Both the position numbers and the translations under genes were made by a program. 64,000 nucleotides of DNA, taken from NCBI GenBank assembly GCA_949710005.1, contig OX453272.1, forward strand, positions 40,517,373 through 40,581,372, written 5' to 3'. This document shows positions 1-12,693 of the stretch, in pieces (within the stretch, counting starts at the first letter, position 1; the number at the start of each line of letters is the position of its first letter). Origin of the DNA: Ricordea florida (Eukaryota; Cnidaria; Anthozoa; Corallimorpharia; Ricordeidae). Under the pieces are notes generated by a model, which was not told where the DNA came from, made no database searches, and saw only the letters and a list, made by a program, of their open reading frames with translations.

Positions 1-1180
1 CTGCTACCCGCTGCCCTCACCCTCAGCAAACGATCTGCGGTTAAGGGGGACCTACTGGATGGTCACTCTCTCTGTGCGTCCCTAGCTCCGTGAACTAAAA
101 CTACGGAAGACCTTAGTAAGAATCTGATCCATCGTAGGAAAGATTTCTACGACAGACTTACGTGCACGTCTGCCTCAAGTTTTCATGGGCTTCCAACTAT
201 TCTATAACGTCAACCAACCAACAATAAGGGAATGGTCAAAACTACATGTACAATGCTTTTTCGGCGCTGGAGTTTACATGTAGTTTCAAGTGACTTAGAT
301 GTAAACAAACCGCGAATGTGCAGGCGACCGTTCTCAAGCAACTCATAACACCTACATGAACTACTAGTCACTATTTGAACTTTCCGTTATCAATTTTGTT
401 CCATCTCTTAAAGTCGAATAGTCCAAAGTTTAAAAGCCTAAAGGAGAGGGATGACAGCGACTTTAACGCCATGAATATCATAAAAGCTTAAAAATATTTG
501 CAGAAACGAGTACTTTCAGAGCGCGGATATTTAAAATCGTCCATAGATGAAATTGCCTCTGTCGTTAGCTCAAAGAATGATTTTGTCAGTCTGTGCAAAC
601 CTCGAAAAGGACCTTACTAACGATGCAGACAATTTAATAATTGACTAATTCCCAATTCATTTTCTGTGTGGAGCATCTTACAACTCCTTGCCGTCGTTTA
701 TATGATATTTTACAAAACGACAAGCAGGGACTAGCCGCTTAAAAGTCATTTGGCGATTATCTTTTATTTTATGATGATAATGTAGAGCCTCTAATAACTG
801 CGTAATTAAATAAACCAGTGTTTATGTACTGTAGCGCAAAATGTGGCCTTTAGTGTAAATCGAAACGAAACCGATGAAGGACTTTAAAAACCTTGTAATT
901 GATTTCATTCTAGAATTCTATGCATTTACTGTCAAGAAAACGATTCAATGACACCAGGAGAGAACCACACACTTCTGATCCTAGGAATTTTAAAAATGAT
1001 TTTACAAAGAAAATACTGTTGGTCAGCGGTTTTGCTCTGTAAAATACGAGTTCGCCGTATTGGAATAAAGTGATGTTCAAGAGTTTGTTCTGTGTATTGA
1101 CCGTTAGACTTGGTGTCAGGAGTCATCTCTTTCGATTGCTCCACCCTAGTTCTTGACAAATTGTCTTAATTTTACATTTT
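1..1180. other. No recognised feature
   Basis: Only short open frames without family resemblance. Nothing that I can assign. Confidence 0.4.
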
Positions 1181-1183
1181 ACC

Positions 1184-2800
1184 ATGCCTAATGTGACAGT
1201 AAGCTCTTTAAAAAAGGAAAATGAAATTCTTAAGGATGAAATCGCTCCGGGGGGGGGGGGTACTCCCATAAACGTCGGACAGCTGTGTGCTGTGAGGATG
1301 AAGCAAACGAAAATTGATACTCTATTTAAGGCCCAAACACGAAAAATGACACCCTATGCTAGGGAAAAACAAAAACTAACGGGTCAACTTTATTTCGTTT
1401 CTGTATGATTACTGGAAGTTAGCATCAAGCATAGTATAGTGGACTGCCTGATACAATTTAGGCACCCTATCTAAGGATCACACCGGTAACACTATGCCAA
1501 AATGGGCAAAAATGACAAAAATGATACCCTATTTAAGGATCGAGAACTTCAAAACCCATACCCTATCCCGCGGCACATACCTATAGAGCCCATATATGGG
1601 AGTACCCTCCCGGGAAATCGCTGCCCTTAAGCGAAATTTGGAAGAGCTGCAGCAGTCCATCAAACGACAAGATCCGCAAGCCTGCACAACCAGCAATGGC
1701 GGCGAGCAATCCACTTTCTCCATTACAGATGCTGAGACCTTCAACACATTGGAATTCTACGGAAAATCTTACGACGATCTACGAACAGAATCTGCGAATA
1801 GCCAGGTCTGGTCACGTTTAAATTTGCTTTTATCTCGAGTCGAAGAGGTCGGAGATTCAATTGAACAACTGCAAAGGTATAGTTTTCAGAGTACAATATT
1901 AAGGTTATTGGCCTCCCAGAAAGCAAGACGCAGGAATCGACCTCCAAATCCACCTCTTTGTGTATTAATCTCATTGAAGCCGTTGGAATTGAAATTACAA
2001 ATCAAGACATCGACATTGGCCACCATATTCCTAAAAAAAATGCCATTTTGGCCCCCGACTGACCACGTGCTGAAAATTCACAAGGAGAATTGTGAAAGAA
2101 CAAGTTATGGATGCACGCAAAGAAGCTTACTGTGTTATACATTAATTTATCCTTATATTACTTACTGTAACTCCACATGGTCTTCTACCTACGTATGTAA
2201 CTTAAACAGAATTTACTATCTTCAAAAGCGGGCTGTGCGAGCTATCACTAAGTCAGGATATCGAGCACATAATGCTCCCCTATTTTCCAACTTAGAGATT
2301 TTAGATATTTTTAAAGTCAATACGCTTGAAATTGCTAAATTCATGTTTCGCTTCCACAATTATCTGCTGCCTCCACTCTTTCTCAATCTGTTTAAGACAA
2401 ACAGTCAAATTCATAGATATGATTGAAGAACAGCCAGTAATTATCGAGTGCATCCATGTCGTACAAATATTAAGAAATTCACAATTCTTTATCAAGGACC
2501 AATCATCTGGAGTTGCTTTCCTGCAGATCTATTACAAACTTGTCAATTTTTAATATTTTTAAGAAAAAGGTGCTAGAGTTTTTAATTAAAATAGCTGCTA
2601 AATTATCCTAGCCCCGCACCTTCGCAGTCCCTATTTAATTCTTATTTCTTATCATATTCCGATGTCGAGGTGGCCTCTCCTATAAGCCTGGTGGTTTCTT
2701 GAGGCCGGCGTCGCCTAACAACTACTAACATGCTGTACTCTGTGAAACTTATTCTAATATAAAGGCTAATAAATGATGATGATAATGAAGATGTCGAACC
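1184..2800 (+). mobile_element. CR1/L2-like LINE copy, internally deleted
   Basis: ORF1 starts at 1184 (MPNVTVSSLKKENEILKDEI), a coiled coil interrupted by a 367-bp MITE and continued as ALKRNLEELQQSIKRQ. The SIEQLQRYSFQ region follows after a frameshift near 1890. At about 2130 the sequence jumps to the C-terminal part of a reverse transcriptase (YPYITYCNSTWSSTY, then LQKRAVRAITKSGYRAHN), so most of ORF2 is missing. The 3' end has a short untranslated region and a TGATGATGATAATGA-like tail near 2770-2795. Confidence 0.72.
1247..1613. mobile_element. MITE inserted in LINE ORF1, 9-bp target duplication
   Basis: Inverted ends CCGGGnGGGTACTCCC and GGGAGTACCCTCCCGG. Perfect 9-bp duplication GAAATCGCT at 1238-1246 and 1614-1622. 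Removing the element rejoins the ORF1 coiled coil in frame. A 9-bp duplication fits Mutator-like or related superfamilies. A related internal segment recurs near 9300-9385. Confidence 0.82.
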
Positions 2801-2829
2801 TGAAGAGACCGGAATTAAAGGTAATGCAA

Positions 2830-3420
2830 GTGAGAATTTTAAAGAACTTTGAGCTCCGATTCAACGACTATTGCGTTCAAGCGACATATCGTGAGTAAGC
2901 AAAGGATCCATTAACACAATGTAACGGGCACTACAAGAGCCCACTTCTTGAGATTTCCACCCTCCGCTCATCACTTCCTGATGAAGCACTCTCCTTGCTA
3001 CGTTACACAATAGTGGTGCAGATAGCAGATGCGGATAATATGGATGGATAAGCTTAGAGCACGTTATACGGGCACCACGGGAAGCTCGCTACCCTCCGAC
3101 CTATTCAAATTCTGGATGTCAGTCATCCCAAGCCCCACACAAATCCATTCAAGAGTGGGAGGTCAAAGTAAGACAGGCTGCGAGCCTTTGTAGCTATGGC
3201 GCACTCAGTGAGAGAAATTAATTTTTGGTCGTATTTGGAGAAAGGGTGAGAACTGAGCTGAAGAGCAGAGAGAAGACTCTAAGCGAGATAGTAACAGAAG
3301 CGAGAGCTATAGAGCCTGCAATCAAGCAAACAAGCTCATAGCTGACTCCTGCAAAGCTACAGAAGAAAAAGTACACTGGACCGGTCTCAGGCACAGTCAA
3401 ATAAAGCTTAAAAGAGAACC
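2830..3420. other. Gypsy-type gag debris, unresolved
   Basis: Sequence upstream of the zinc knuckles; no frame is clearly preserved. Probably the remainder of the gag region. Confidence 0.35.
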
Positions 3421-3421
3421 A

Positions 3422-3548
3422 GGGGCATGTTTCTGTAGTGGCGATCGGAAGGGTCCCCATCCGTGGAAAGTATGTCCCGCGAACGCTAGAGCCTGTGCTA
3501 ATTGTGGTGACAACGATCACTTTGCCCGCGTCTGCCTAGAAGAAAGAA
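3422..3548 (+). pseudogene. Retrotransposon gag zinc-knuckle fragment
   Basis: Frame encodes a Cys/His cluster: CFCSG...HPWKVCP then ACANCGDNDHFARVC. The second knuckle is a clean C-x2-C-x4-H-x4-C and the pair matches gag nucleocapsids of cnidarian Gypsy elements. Confidence 0.7.
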
Positions 3549-3979
3549 GACCTCCACAACAAAAACCCTTGTCTTCCAAGACCTGCCAGATTCAGCCGTT
3601 GGTTCTAAGCCGACCTACTCTCGAGCTCAGGGTGAAACAGTGAACGCCTGGATCTGATCAAGTTACAAGGAGACGAGATCCATTTCCATTGTGCTCTTGG
3701 CGGAGTAGAGTGACAAGTGACCTGCCACCCGGGCATCGACTCTTAAATCCAAGTGAAGAGAGCAACGCACTGATAACCACAAAATATCCAAACAACTCAG
3801 GACCCCTAATGATCTGCAACCATCTGCAACAAAAATAAAAAAAGAAAAAGAAAAAAAAAACGAAATTACCGCGGATCAGAGCAACCCGCCTCTCTCCTTC
3901 ATGCCCAATCAAAATCAACTACAACCGCCACCTGAAGAAAGAAGACATTCTGAGTGAGAACGCCAATAGTCTCACAGGA

Positions 3980-4398
3980 ATTGGAAACCTCGGAACTCCG
4001 GCTCATTTTCAAGTCGACGAAAATGTACATCCAATACAGATGCCAGTCCACCCCATACCGGTAGCAGAGCGCTGAAAAGAGAAGGAAGCCCTGAAAAAGG
4101 AATTATCACTGAAGTGAACGAGCCAAGAAGCAGATGCTTGATCGAGCTTATTCGTGAGACTCCCAGGAAATTCAGAGTGTGCATATATCCAAGCCAAACA
4201 GTGAATAAGGCTGTCCAAAAAACGATACACCTGATGCCAAGACTTAATGAGGAACTTTATCGACTAAGTACAGCAAAATGCTTCTCCGTGGTTGACATTA
4301 AGGAAAGTTTTCTTCACATTCTCCTCGATAAAGAATCATCGTGGATGACAACACGCATCACACGGAAGGTACAAATGGCTCCGTCTCCAACTTGGTAA
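3980..4398 (+). pseudogene. Gypsy-type reverse transcriptase fragment
   Basis: From about 4150 the frame encodes RKFRVCIYPSQTVNKAVQK and then LSTAKCFSVVDIKESFLHIL, the RT segment that precedes the catalytic YxDD in Ty3/Gypsy polymerases. Upstream, VDENVHPIQMPVHPIPVAER matches the usual lead-in but hits a stop. No protease, YxDD, RNase H or integrase was found. Confidence 0.75.
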
Positions 4399-4559
4399 TT
4401 GACGCGGTCGGGACGGGTAGTGAAGGCCTCAGAGAAGTTTAAACACTATATCCTCAACTGCATATCGTTGGGAGTTAATTCACTGAACGCTAGCATTTGT
4501 TACAGTGCTTTGTCAAGTCAACGCTATAGTCTGTTATAATGTATTTGTAACCACCTTTT

Positions 4560-4930
4560 TTTCAAAAGGGGGGAGATGTGCCTCTTTTCGCTAAATCTTA
4601 TCTGTACACACAAAATTAGCGTTAAAGAAGATCTATTAAGGAGAATTCTAACTCCAGGTCTCCCTACTTACAAAAGTGAAAGTTGAGCCGAGGAAAATTT
4701 GTTAGTAATCAAGTTGTTATATCATATGAGAGGTTGATACATCGGAAATGTCTAGGCTTTTTGTTGTAGGAAATTTATCCCTGGTGGAGTGAGACCGTAA
4801 ATGAGTTTCTTTGTGTGGGCACCACCAGTTAGTGTTCCCATGTATTGTGACCTGTATTGCATACAATCTGGACTTCACCGAACTTTGCAAACTTCGGGTG
4901 TTTTTTATTTTTAGCAGGGTGCCGGGTTCG
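4560..4930 (+). mobile_element. Polypurine tract and possible 3' LTR of Gypsy element
   Basis: CAAAAGGGGGGAGA followed directly by TGTGCCTC, the usual arrangement of a polypurine tract and LTR 5' end. The LTR right boundary is not clear and no 5' LTR partner was recognised. Confidence 0.45.
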
Positions 4931-5740
4931 AGCTCTTAAATCTTTGTAATGTATTTGATAAGAAAATCCCTGACAGCGAGATCAGATTTCAGTCCCGTCC
5001 AAAAAAGAAAAACATCAAAAAAAAGGAAGAGGCCAATAGTGAGTCAAGGTATACCCTTATTTGGAGCAGTCATGATTTACACTGTGAGACAAATCAGTTC
5101 ACTGTACTTCACATATTGGTTCTTGCGGCTGCGTTTCGGTGTTTCATGGGCGCAGAATTTAATACTCTTCCTCATCAGTGTGGAAAGCCAATCCAAGTTA
5201 ATTCCTTCCAGGTAGCTTTTTTGTATCAGTTTTTTGGATTAGGTTTGTTTTTCTTCATCAGAAGGATGAATGCAAAAATTCTGACAACGCTCGAAGCCAC
5301 ACTAGCAAGAAATTGCCAACTTGTAACTTGAGCTACCCTGAGTAACAACAGTTCTTCTGTTAAATCACTCTCAGCATAAAGCATTGTGATTTTCCAGCAT
5401 TCCTCTCCCTCATCCCCTTTAATGTTGTACGTTTGCAAGAAGGCGGCAAGGGGGGAGGGAACTTTAATTTGTGAGACCATAGTTAAATTACTGACACACC
5501 AAAAAGGTGCAGTGTCTCAAGTGAATTTGCACCTTGTTATAATCACAGCTGCCCAGGAATCTTGGAAGTGGATGATGTTCAGCTGCGGAAATTGCTTTCT
5601 TTCATTCACATTGATGCTGTTGGATACATGTTTCGCGTGCATAAATACAGCGTCGCTTCAGTCGATGTCTGGTTGGTGTGCACTCGGTTGCAAGGTGTAC
5701 ATATCAACATATAACTACAAAATCGGTATTGTCTAAGATT
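4931..5740. other. No recognised feature
   Basis: Overlapping short frames on both strands (for example 5386-5736 plus and 5226-5480 minus) with no family resemblance and no splice context. Confidence 0.35.
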
Positions 5741-5765
5741 TAATAATAATAATAATAATAATAAT
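5741..5765. repeat. (AAT)n microsatellite
   Basis: About eight AAT/ATA units directly before the hairpin at 5766. Confidence 0.85.
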
Positions 5766-5855
5766 AACTTCCAACTTCACGTTCACGGCGATTCGCTTCA
5801 AGTCAACTTTAAGGAGTACATGAAGCGAATCGGCGTGAACGTGAGGTTGGAAGTT
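5766..5855. repeat. 35-bp arm hairpin within RT sequence
   Basis: Arms 5766-5800 and 5821-5855 match at 33 of 35 positions with a 20-bp loop. The right arm is coding sequence of a LINE RT tail, so the left arm is an inverted copy of it. Confidence 0.8.
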
Positions 5856-5915
5856 ATCCAGAAAACAGTATCGTTGGGGACAGCAAAGATACTAAGGAAA
5901 GTATTGACTCTGTAA
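5803..5915 (+). pseudogene. LINE reverse-transcriptase C-terminal end
   Basis: Frame encodes FKEYMKRIGVNVRLEVIQKT and SLGTAKILRKVLTL before TAA, matching the conserved terminal QKTALLGTARILRKVL-type segment of cnidarian non-LTR polymerases. Sequence 5' of it is missing. Confidence 0.6.
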
Positions 5916-6890
5916 GAAGAAGGAAAAGAGCGTCTTGGGAACTGTGGTGACTAAATACCAGGCCGAACATCCCAGTTTAGCCTGAGTCTACAAGGAATGG
6001 ACTTTGCCTGTCCTGCTTCTTAAGGCGCAAATTGCATCCACACAGTTCACAATCTTATTAGAGTGAATAGTAGGATACACAGGTGCCACATAACAGAATA
6101 AGTGATAGATCATCACACCGGGGACTAGGTCCCCTACTCTTTCCGAACAGTGTGTAGGTTCTTTAACGTCGCACACCAGTAATGTGAGACGATGATCTTG
6201 ATCATCATTTGATCTTATTGTACTTAAGGTAAAATTGCTAATTGCTAGTTTAATTTAGCGGGTCGGCACAACGCAAAGGAGGCGTCAACTGTAAGATTCT
6301 TTCGTAATTTACAAAAAATACGTATTTGGACTTAAATGATAATTATGATCACATTGCAACCAGGTGTACGACTTAATCGACACAAACGGAAACGAAATAA
6401 GATATAGAATCAGATCCCCAAGCCAGCTGGCCTTTGTTTACTGCCCCCTTTCCTGCTTTCGTTTTGCGTTTGTACTTTCGTTTCATTCATTGAGTCATAC
6501 TTGACAACTGAATCGCTTTTAGCGTGAGAAATGCTGCACATTGCGGTTCAACACAGTCGCCCCTTAACCCTAGCTTATTCAACAACACTGTCTGATAACA
6601 GACGGTATATGGACTAAAATAAAGCAACGATATGATTCATTCTTCCACTTGCTAAAAAAAGCCTGATGTTAAGAGTTGACATTGAAGTTTAAGGCCATCT
6701 TGCAACAACATAATTTTACTTCTTTGACAATTCATCGAGGTGCATGTAGAATAAGGTGAGCAGAAACATTTTTATGTGTTTGAATGTTTTAATTGTCGAA
6801 CTCTTAGTATTGCTTCAGTAGTTAAATTCATTAGCACTATATTTTATAAAATCGCTCGTTAATATCGTTTTACAACTGCCAGTCAGAGTT
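5916..6890. other. LINE 3' tail then unassigned sequence
   Basis: 5916-6200 probably continues the LINE 3' region. Otherwise nothing recognised. Confidence 0.3.
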
Positions 6891-7194
6891 CTAATAATGA
6901 TGATAATAGTAATAATGACGTTTATTTGAGTGTCAACTGAAGTTAGCACTGATGTACTAATTGGGGACACTGTAGAGGCTGAGCATAAATGAAATCAAAT
7001 CAAACCATTCTAAACAAAATCAAATCAAATGTTGAGTTTTGTGGAGAGGGAAAACCGGAGTACCCGGAGAAAAACCTCTCGGAGCAGAGATGAGAGCAAT
7101 AAACTTAGACCACATATGGCGCCGGGGCCAGAAATCGAACCCGGGCCACATTGGTGGAAGGCGAGCGCTCTCGCCACTACGACAACCCGGCTCT
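6891..7194 (-). mobile_element. tRNA-derived SINE, copy 1
   Basis: Read on the minus strand: head GCCGGGTTGTCGTAGTGGCG with an A-box-like core, a B-box GGGTTCGATT at about 7131-7142, the shared body CTCCGAGAGGTTTTTCTCCG, the ATTTGATTTGATTT motif, and the tail CACTCAAATAAA plus a trinucleotide run. Same family as copies at 17041 and 63607. Confidence 0.88.
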
Positions 7195-9290
7195 AAAAGC
7201 ATACTATATTTCAGTTTATAACTAAATAAACTTTAGTGCGCGTTACAAGGAGAACCTTCTAGAATAGTTGATATTCATCCTCAAGTGGATATTTCAAAGG
7301 AGATCGTGAGTTGAAATGTCAGTGGCGACAAAAGCTATTTAGTTTTGAACTTGAAACAGCTTGTTAGCCTATATTTAAGTTAACTGAGGCTTCCCTAGCA
7401 GACTACTTGAATTTTAGTTGTTAGTTTCAAATAAATAGTTGCGTTCGTAGCGGAAGTACGTTTGTCACTCTTTTCTGCACGGACAAGACAGGCTTATTCA
7501 TTTGTATTTGTTGTCTCGTAGCAGTGCGTGTCACATACAGTGCGTGTCTTTCATAGTTACAACGGAGAGCCGAGGATTGAGTGCACGCATTCACTGAATC
7601 TGAGATCAGAGTTAAAATCCTTTTCAAAATACGATGCAAAGTAAAGAGAAGTACGCTATGTTTGCAATGTCTTCTTAGTGTTCGAGATAGATAGTTATAC
7701 GCACACTTTCCATTAGCTGCACTGTTTTGTTCCTCGAAAACATAAAAATGTGAATTTGGCCAGGAAATATAGCTACACTATGCATAAGTATTGAGTTATA
7801 CAGAAATCTAGTCTAAAGCTCTTATCTTTGGTTTTCCTTGGCTGTTCTTCTGAACCAGGCACTGTGTAATTGTGAATGAAGCTAATTACCCTCAGGAAGT
7901 GAGCATAAGACCTCAGGTCAGAAATTTGTGGAATTCGTACTCATTTTGCCTTATTTGTCTTGTCTTCTAGCACACAGCGGCCGGAGGGTGGGGAATTTCG
8001 TAAAGGAGGCGTTCTATTTACCCGTCTGAATTTCCATCCTTTTCATGTTTATGTCGCGTTTTGAGAAGCTTCATGATAGAATGTTGCTGTCGATATATTA
8101 AGGGCAAGTTTTCAACGTGTTTACATGCTGTATTTGCTGTATGTATTCTTTGGTCCCCGCGGGATGAAGCCTCAGTTATTCATAGCCGGATAGAGTTTTC
8201 TCACTCATATACAAACCCGTTTTCTCTAAAATTCGAAAAGCGGTCCATGGATAATAAGCCTGAGCTACCGTTTTCTGAAACAGACCACTGACCGCCGCTT
8301 TGGTTTACTTACAACAGTTTTCATAATGCTTTTTAGTGAGCGTTATCTACACTTCTTAAAAGAACGGTGTAAATATAAAGACCAATACAGATGTATTCAA
8401 TAGTTCGACCCCCTGATATCACCTTACTACTAACAGAAGCTAAATAAGAAAACGAAGCGACCAAATAGAAACAACAACAAAAGGGATCCTGATGGCTCTG
8501 GACGAATTCAATTTAAATTGTTTGATCTCGTTAGAATTGTTAACTCGAAGTTAAAATTCAAGCGAACAATAACGAGGTCCGAGGTACCCGGAACCCTTCG
8601 ACTCTGCGAAATTGTCAGTTTTCCTTTCTTTAATTAATGCCCGGGGATACGGACATTTCATCGCAGTTGGACGCCATATGTGTCCTAGGTGCGGAGTGGA
8701 ATTTGAACAAGCACATCACAAAGATACAAAAGGTTTGAACTGATCGGTGATTATGTCTTTGTCGCTTTGTTGTGTTGTTCTTACTATAGCGGCGTCTGTC
8801 TGTTTTAAGATAAGTGTAGAACCGCGTCAATTATCGGGATTTGGTCTCTATTTAGATGCTATGGCTTATGCTGAATGAGTTACCTATGATGGGAGAACTC
8901 TTCATCCGATTCCGCTATCCACTGAAATCCGTTCGGATTGGAAGCACAAGCTAGCGTAGCAAACACAAACAGGCAATATCAACCGGTTCGCACGCTCAGA
9001 CTACTGCGACGTCACAAGCTGAGCTAGGGATTAAGCCGTGCTAATTAATTATTTGTTATCAGACAAAATCTAATCTGCCTCAGCCCCACTGAGTTGTAGG
9101 AATTTCCTTATCTGCTTTAAAAGTGCAGCAGATCAGGTGGCGTTTCGCTGGTTCAGCTGATTTTTCTTGCCCTCTTACACGCTTTCTTTGGTTTTAAACT
9201 TATTTTTGGATAAATCTAAATTTACCAGTTGTATTTTTTGGAGTGGCAATCCTCGGTAGACAAAAATCCCAAGCTAACTGATCAGGTTCC
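7195..9290. other. No recognised feature
   Basis: No coding or repeat signature that I can assign on either strand. Confidence 0.35.
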
Positions 9291-9390
9291 AAAAAATGAT
9301 GCCATATTATTAACCCGACCACTATAAAATCCTACCCTTCACAGCGGCACATACCTATATATCCAATATCCATGCCGTACCGTGCCGTTT
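9290..9390. repeat. Partial relative of the 1247-1613 MITE
   Basis: Contains CGGCACATACCTATATA, closely similar to the CGGCACATACCTATAGA segment near the right end of the MITE at 1247-1613. Ends not resolved. Confidence 0.4.
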
Positions 9391-9639
9391 AATGGCCATT
9401 ACGTAATAAAAATGTTTTATACTTTATGCCTCTTGGCAGTGGGAAATTGAAACGACAATGGTTCTCAGTTTTGAGTTAAAAGAATAAATGAAAGGCAATT
9501 CACGTATAATATCAAAAACGTCTTTTCCTGACGCTGTTGTATCTTGTGTATCTTGTGTGTATTGCCCGGGGCAGGTCGGGTTAATGCCATATACCTGCAG
9601 TCAAAGATAAAAATCTAAGTATGTACGGTAACTCAAGCA

Positions 9640-10545
9640 GTGTCACAATGGGCATACTTTTCATTAGTTTTCCAAAGATTGTCCACGCTGAATAGTTTCA
9701 TGCACCGATAAGCTATCGCGTAATTGTCTAATGAACAGTAAAAAGGCGTGTATACCCGCGAGCGAAGATGAAAAGCTACACTGTAAAACGAAAAGGTTCT
9801 CACTGGGTACAGTTTCCATAAGCTTTCCAAAGATTGTCCACACTGAATTGTTTCATGCACATACATTGTATATATATTGAACCGCCAAGGGACGTAAGAA
9901 CTTCAGCTGTGCTTATTAGTGCATTTTGGTAAACCGTTTACTCGACAAACATTAATATTGGATAAAATAGGAATCAACAGGCCATTACGTAACAGCTAAT
10001 GAACAGTAAGTCTACAGACAGACGATCTAGATGCCTGCGGCTAAAGATTAAAAAGTTATACGGTCAGTGTCCACAGTAGGTACTAGTCAGTGGTTTTCCA
10101 AAAATTGGTCACACTGCATGGTTTGATCCACGGATGAAAAACGTATAACCAGGTGTGTAGTTAAACAAACAGAAGCACACTACAGTACTGTTCAGTAGCT
10201 TTCCAAAGAATGTTAACAATGATGGTGTGGATTAAACAGTGTATAGTACAGTGTTGTACTGGTTGTAAGCTTCCCAAAGAATTCTCATGTGCACCGCAGT
10301 ACTATCTGTTGCATAATGGTAGAACCACACTGTGTAGTAAAAGACGTAAAACAAACCGTACCACAGTGCAGTTCTAATCAGTAGCTTTTCATAGACTAAT
10401 CAAGCTGCGTGGTTTCATTCATACTCAGCGAAAATATATGAAAAAGTCAAAATCGAACTGTACAGTCAAACAAATAGTAATACAGTGCCTTTTAGCAGTT
10501 TTCCAGAGAACGGTCGCTTTGCATTGTTTTATGCTTAGATTTTAG
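9640..10545. repeat. Decayed tandem array, ~107-bp unit
   Basis: At least seven diverged units, each containing TTTTCCAAAGATTG-like and CACACTGCATGGTTTGATCC-like segments. The best unit (10080-10200) is the inverse complement of the array unit at 52090-52616. Confidence 0.65.
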
Positions 10546-12693
10546 AAGGCTAACAGGTTTGTAGAATGAATCGCTCGTATGACTTCAGTTAATACGTGTT
10601 TTTTTTTTGCAGGGCACAGCTTATCCTTTGGACACTGGCACACCGGCAAGCCTTGAAGAAATGGGCCTTAGCTTTCCTCGCATAGTTTTGCAGGAAAAGT
10701 TACATTTTGAAAAGATATGCATGCTCAGACTAGCACCAAAACTGACTGATTCTCTGAACTCAGCATGCTATAAACTGATCGTGGAACATACTGTTCTCAT
10801 GGTATGCTCACAGCTGGTAATTATCTATATGCACTCTTCATTTTCTTTTCTTTCAATAACGCAACCAGGACATTGATATGGCAAAAATGGTTTAACTGGT
10901 TTAAATTACTTACACCTTACGCACAACAATTGGGTTTCTGTTATTCATAATACATAAAACATTTAGGGGGCGTCGAATGAATGGGAACGTTTCCCTATTA
11001 CTTCGCGGGTGGTAAAACGGTACCTCGTGCAAATTGGAGAAAAGTCACTAGACCAGAAGACTGTTTTTATGGTCTCCAGCAAACTGAGAAAAGAACCTTG
11101 GGGTCATCGCTTTTGGCGCAAATCTAAGCTGCGTCAAATCAATCAACATAGCATGAAATGGCAATCTGACTAGAAAACCTACAAGGCTACCCTGAGCATG
11201 AGTCTGTGACTTCATCTGAGACCGTTCAGACCTGGACTGCTTCAGAAGATGTTCTCAAATCGATACGAGATAGCTCCAAATATGGCGAGCGTGTTCAAAG
11301 GGCTTTAACTGACTTAGCTAGCAAATACAACTTCCGAAAAAATATCGAAATCTGATCCGCGATATAGAACGCTTTTGTCGAGTGAAGCATTAGTCTATGT
11401 TCCCTGTTCCGAACTGTGCGAGGGTAACAAAAAAGCTAACGATAACACTACACTCCCGAAGGAGTACGTCAGTCCCTTGCAAGTCCCACGAGGGCACCAT
11501 CGCTCCACCTCGATTATCTCTCCTACAGAGCGGGAAAAGATTGAGACTGAAAGACCCTGAAATATTCAAAACATGGTCGCATACGAACATAAGGGAGATC
11601 GATTCTTTACTTGTTAAAGCTGTTTGCCGATAGGACAGGATAATAAAAGTTTTTCTACCCAATTAGTGGCCAACATAGGCAGAGTTGTTTAGAAATGGCT
11701 TATTAAGAGTTGAAGCACATCGGCTTTTTACCGTTGCTATTAAACTTTGCCTGTTTCAGCCCCATCCGAGCTCATTCCGTGTTCCTTCCGATGATGACAT
11801 TTTATCGCCGGCACCCTTTATACTCCTTGTTTTCGGAAACAACATCGCCCGAATAGCAAGATATTGATCAGGACGTCACCAAATAAACGGGGTTAATAAA
11901 AATGAAACTGCACGTGCAAAATTCGCTCTGTTTTATTAATAGACGTAGTGTTAAGGGTCAAATAAACAAGAAGAATCCCGAACTAAAACAGTCAAACCAT
12001 TATATAGTCTTAAACAAACTTGAAGAAATAAAGCAAGCCTCCTGCGTCAAATCTGAAATAGGAACTATTTACACGTGCCTTACCAGGAATAAGAAGACAA
12101 CTGAATTACTTACTCAGTAAAAAGTGAAGTTTAGATGCTGCTTTTTTAAAATCAATATTACTTCTCGGGTTTACCTCGTTGTAAAAACCTCTGGAGTTTT
12201 TCTTTTTTTTTTTTTCACAATTATTTTCCTTATCTCTATTGTTTTGTTTCCTTTGTTTCCTTTGTTTTACGTGTTAACTCGTGAACGTAATAGGTTTTTA
12301 CACCGAGGATGAGCCTACTTCTCCACTCTGTTGAGCAATATTTTTTACTGATTTGCTGGGGAATACAGAACTTGTTAATTAGTTAGGACATTTTCAGCAT
12401 CTTCATGGTTGTTTGTACAAAATGCCACTTTGTCCATATATTAAAGAAAACTAACATTTCACTCCAGCTTGTTGAGGATGTTAACATAACGTTTATGTTT
12501 TTCATGTAAAAAAATTACGACTAAAAAATGATGTGTATCTTATATTTATGTTAGCACAGAGAATGTGATATCATGATAATATCAGGAAAAAAATAGGTGA
12601 TCAGTTCCTTCATTCTCATAAGCTAAATGTTTGATTTGTATTGGGAAGGTAAGAGGAAGATATCATGATTACCGACGCTCAAATATCCTCCCT
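10546..12693. other. No recognised feature
   Basis: Short frames at 10607-10876 and 11397-11633 show no family resemblance. Nothing assigned. Confidence 0.35.

Noticed and set aside
7039-7202. Possible tRNA gene in the GCCGGGTTGTCG...GGTTCGA region
   Set aside because: Has A- and B-box-like motifs but no cloverleaf with intact acceptor stem; the long shared tail shows it is a SINE.
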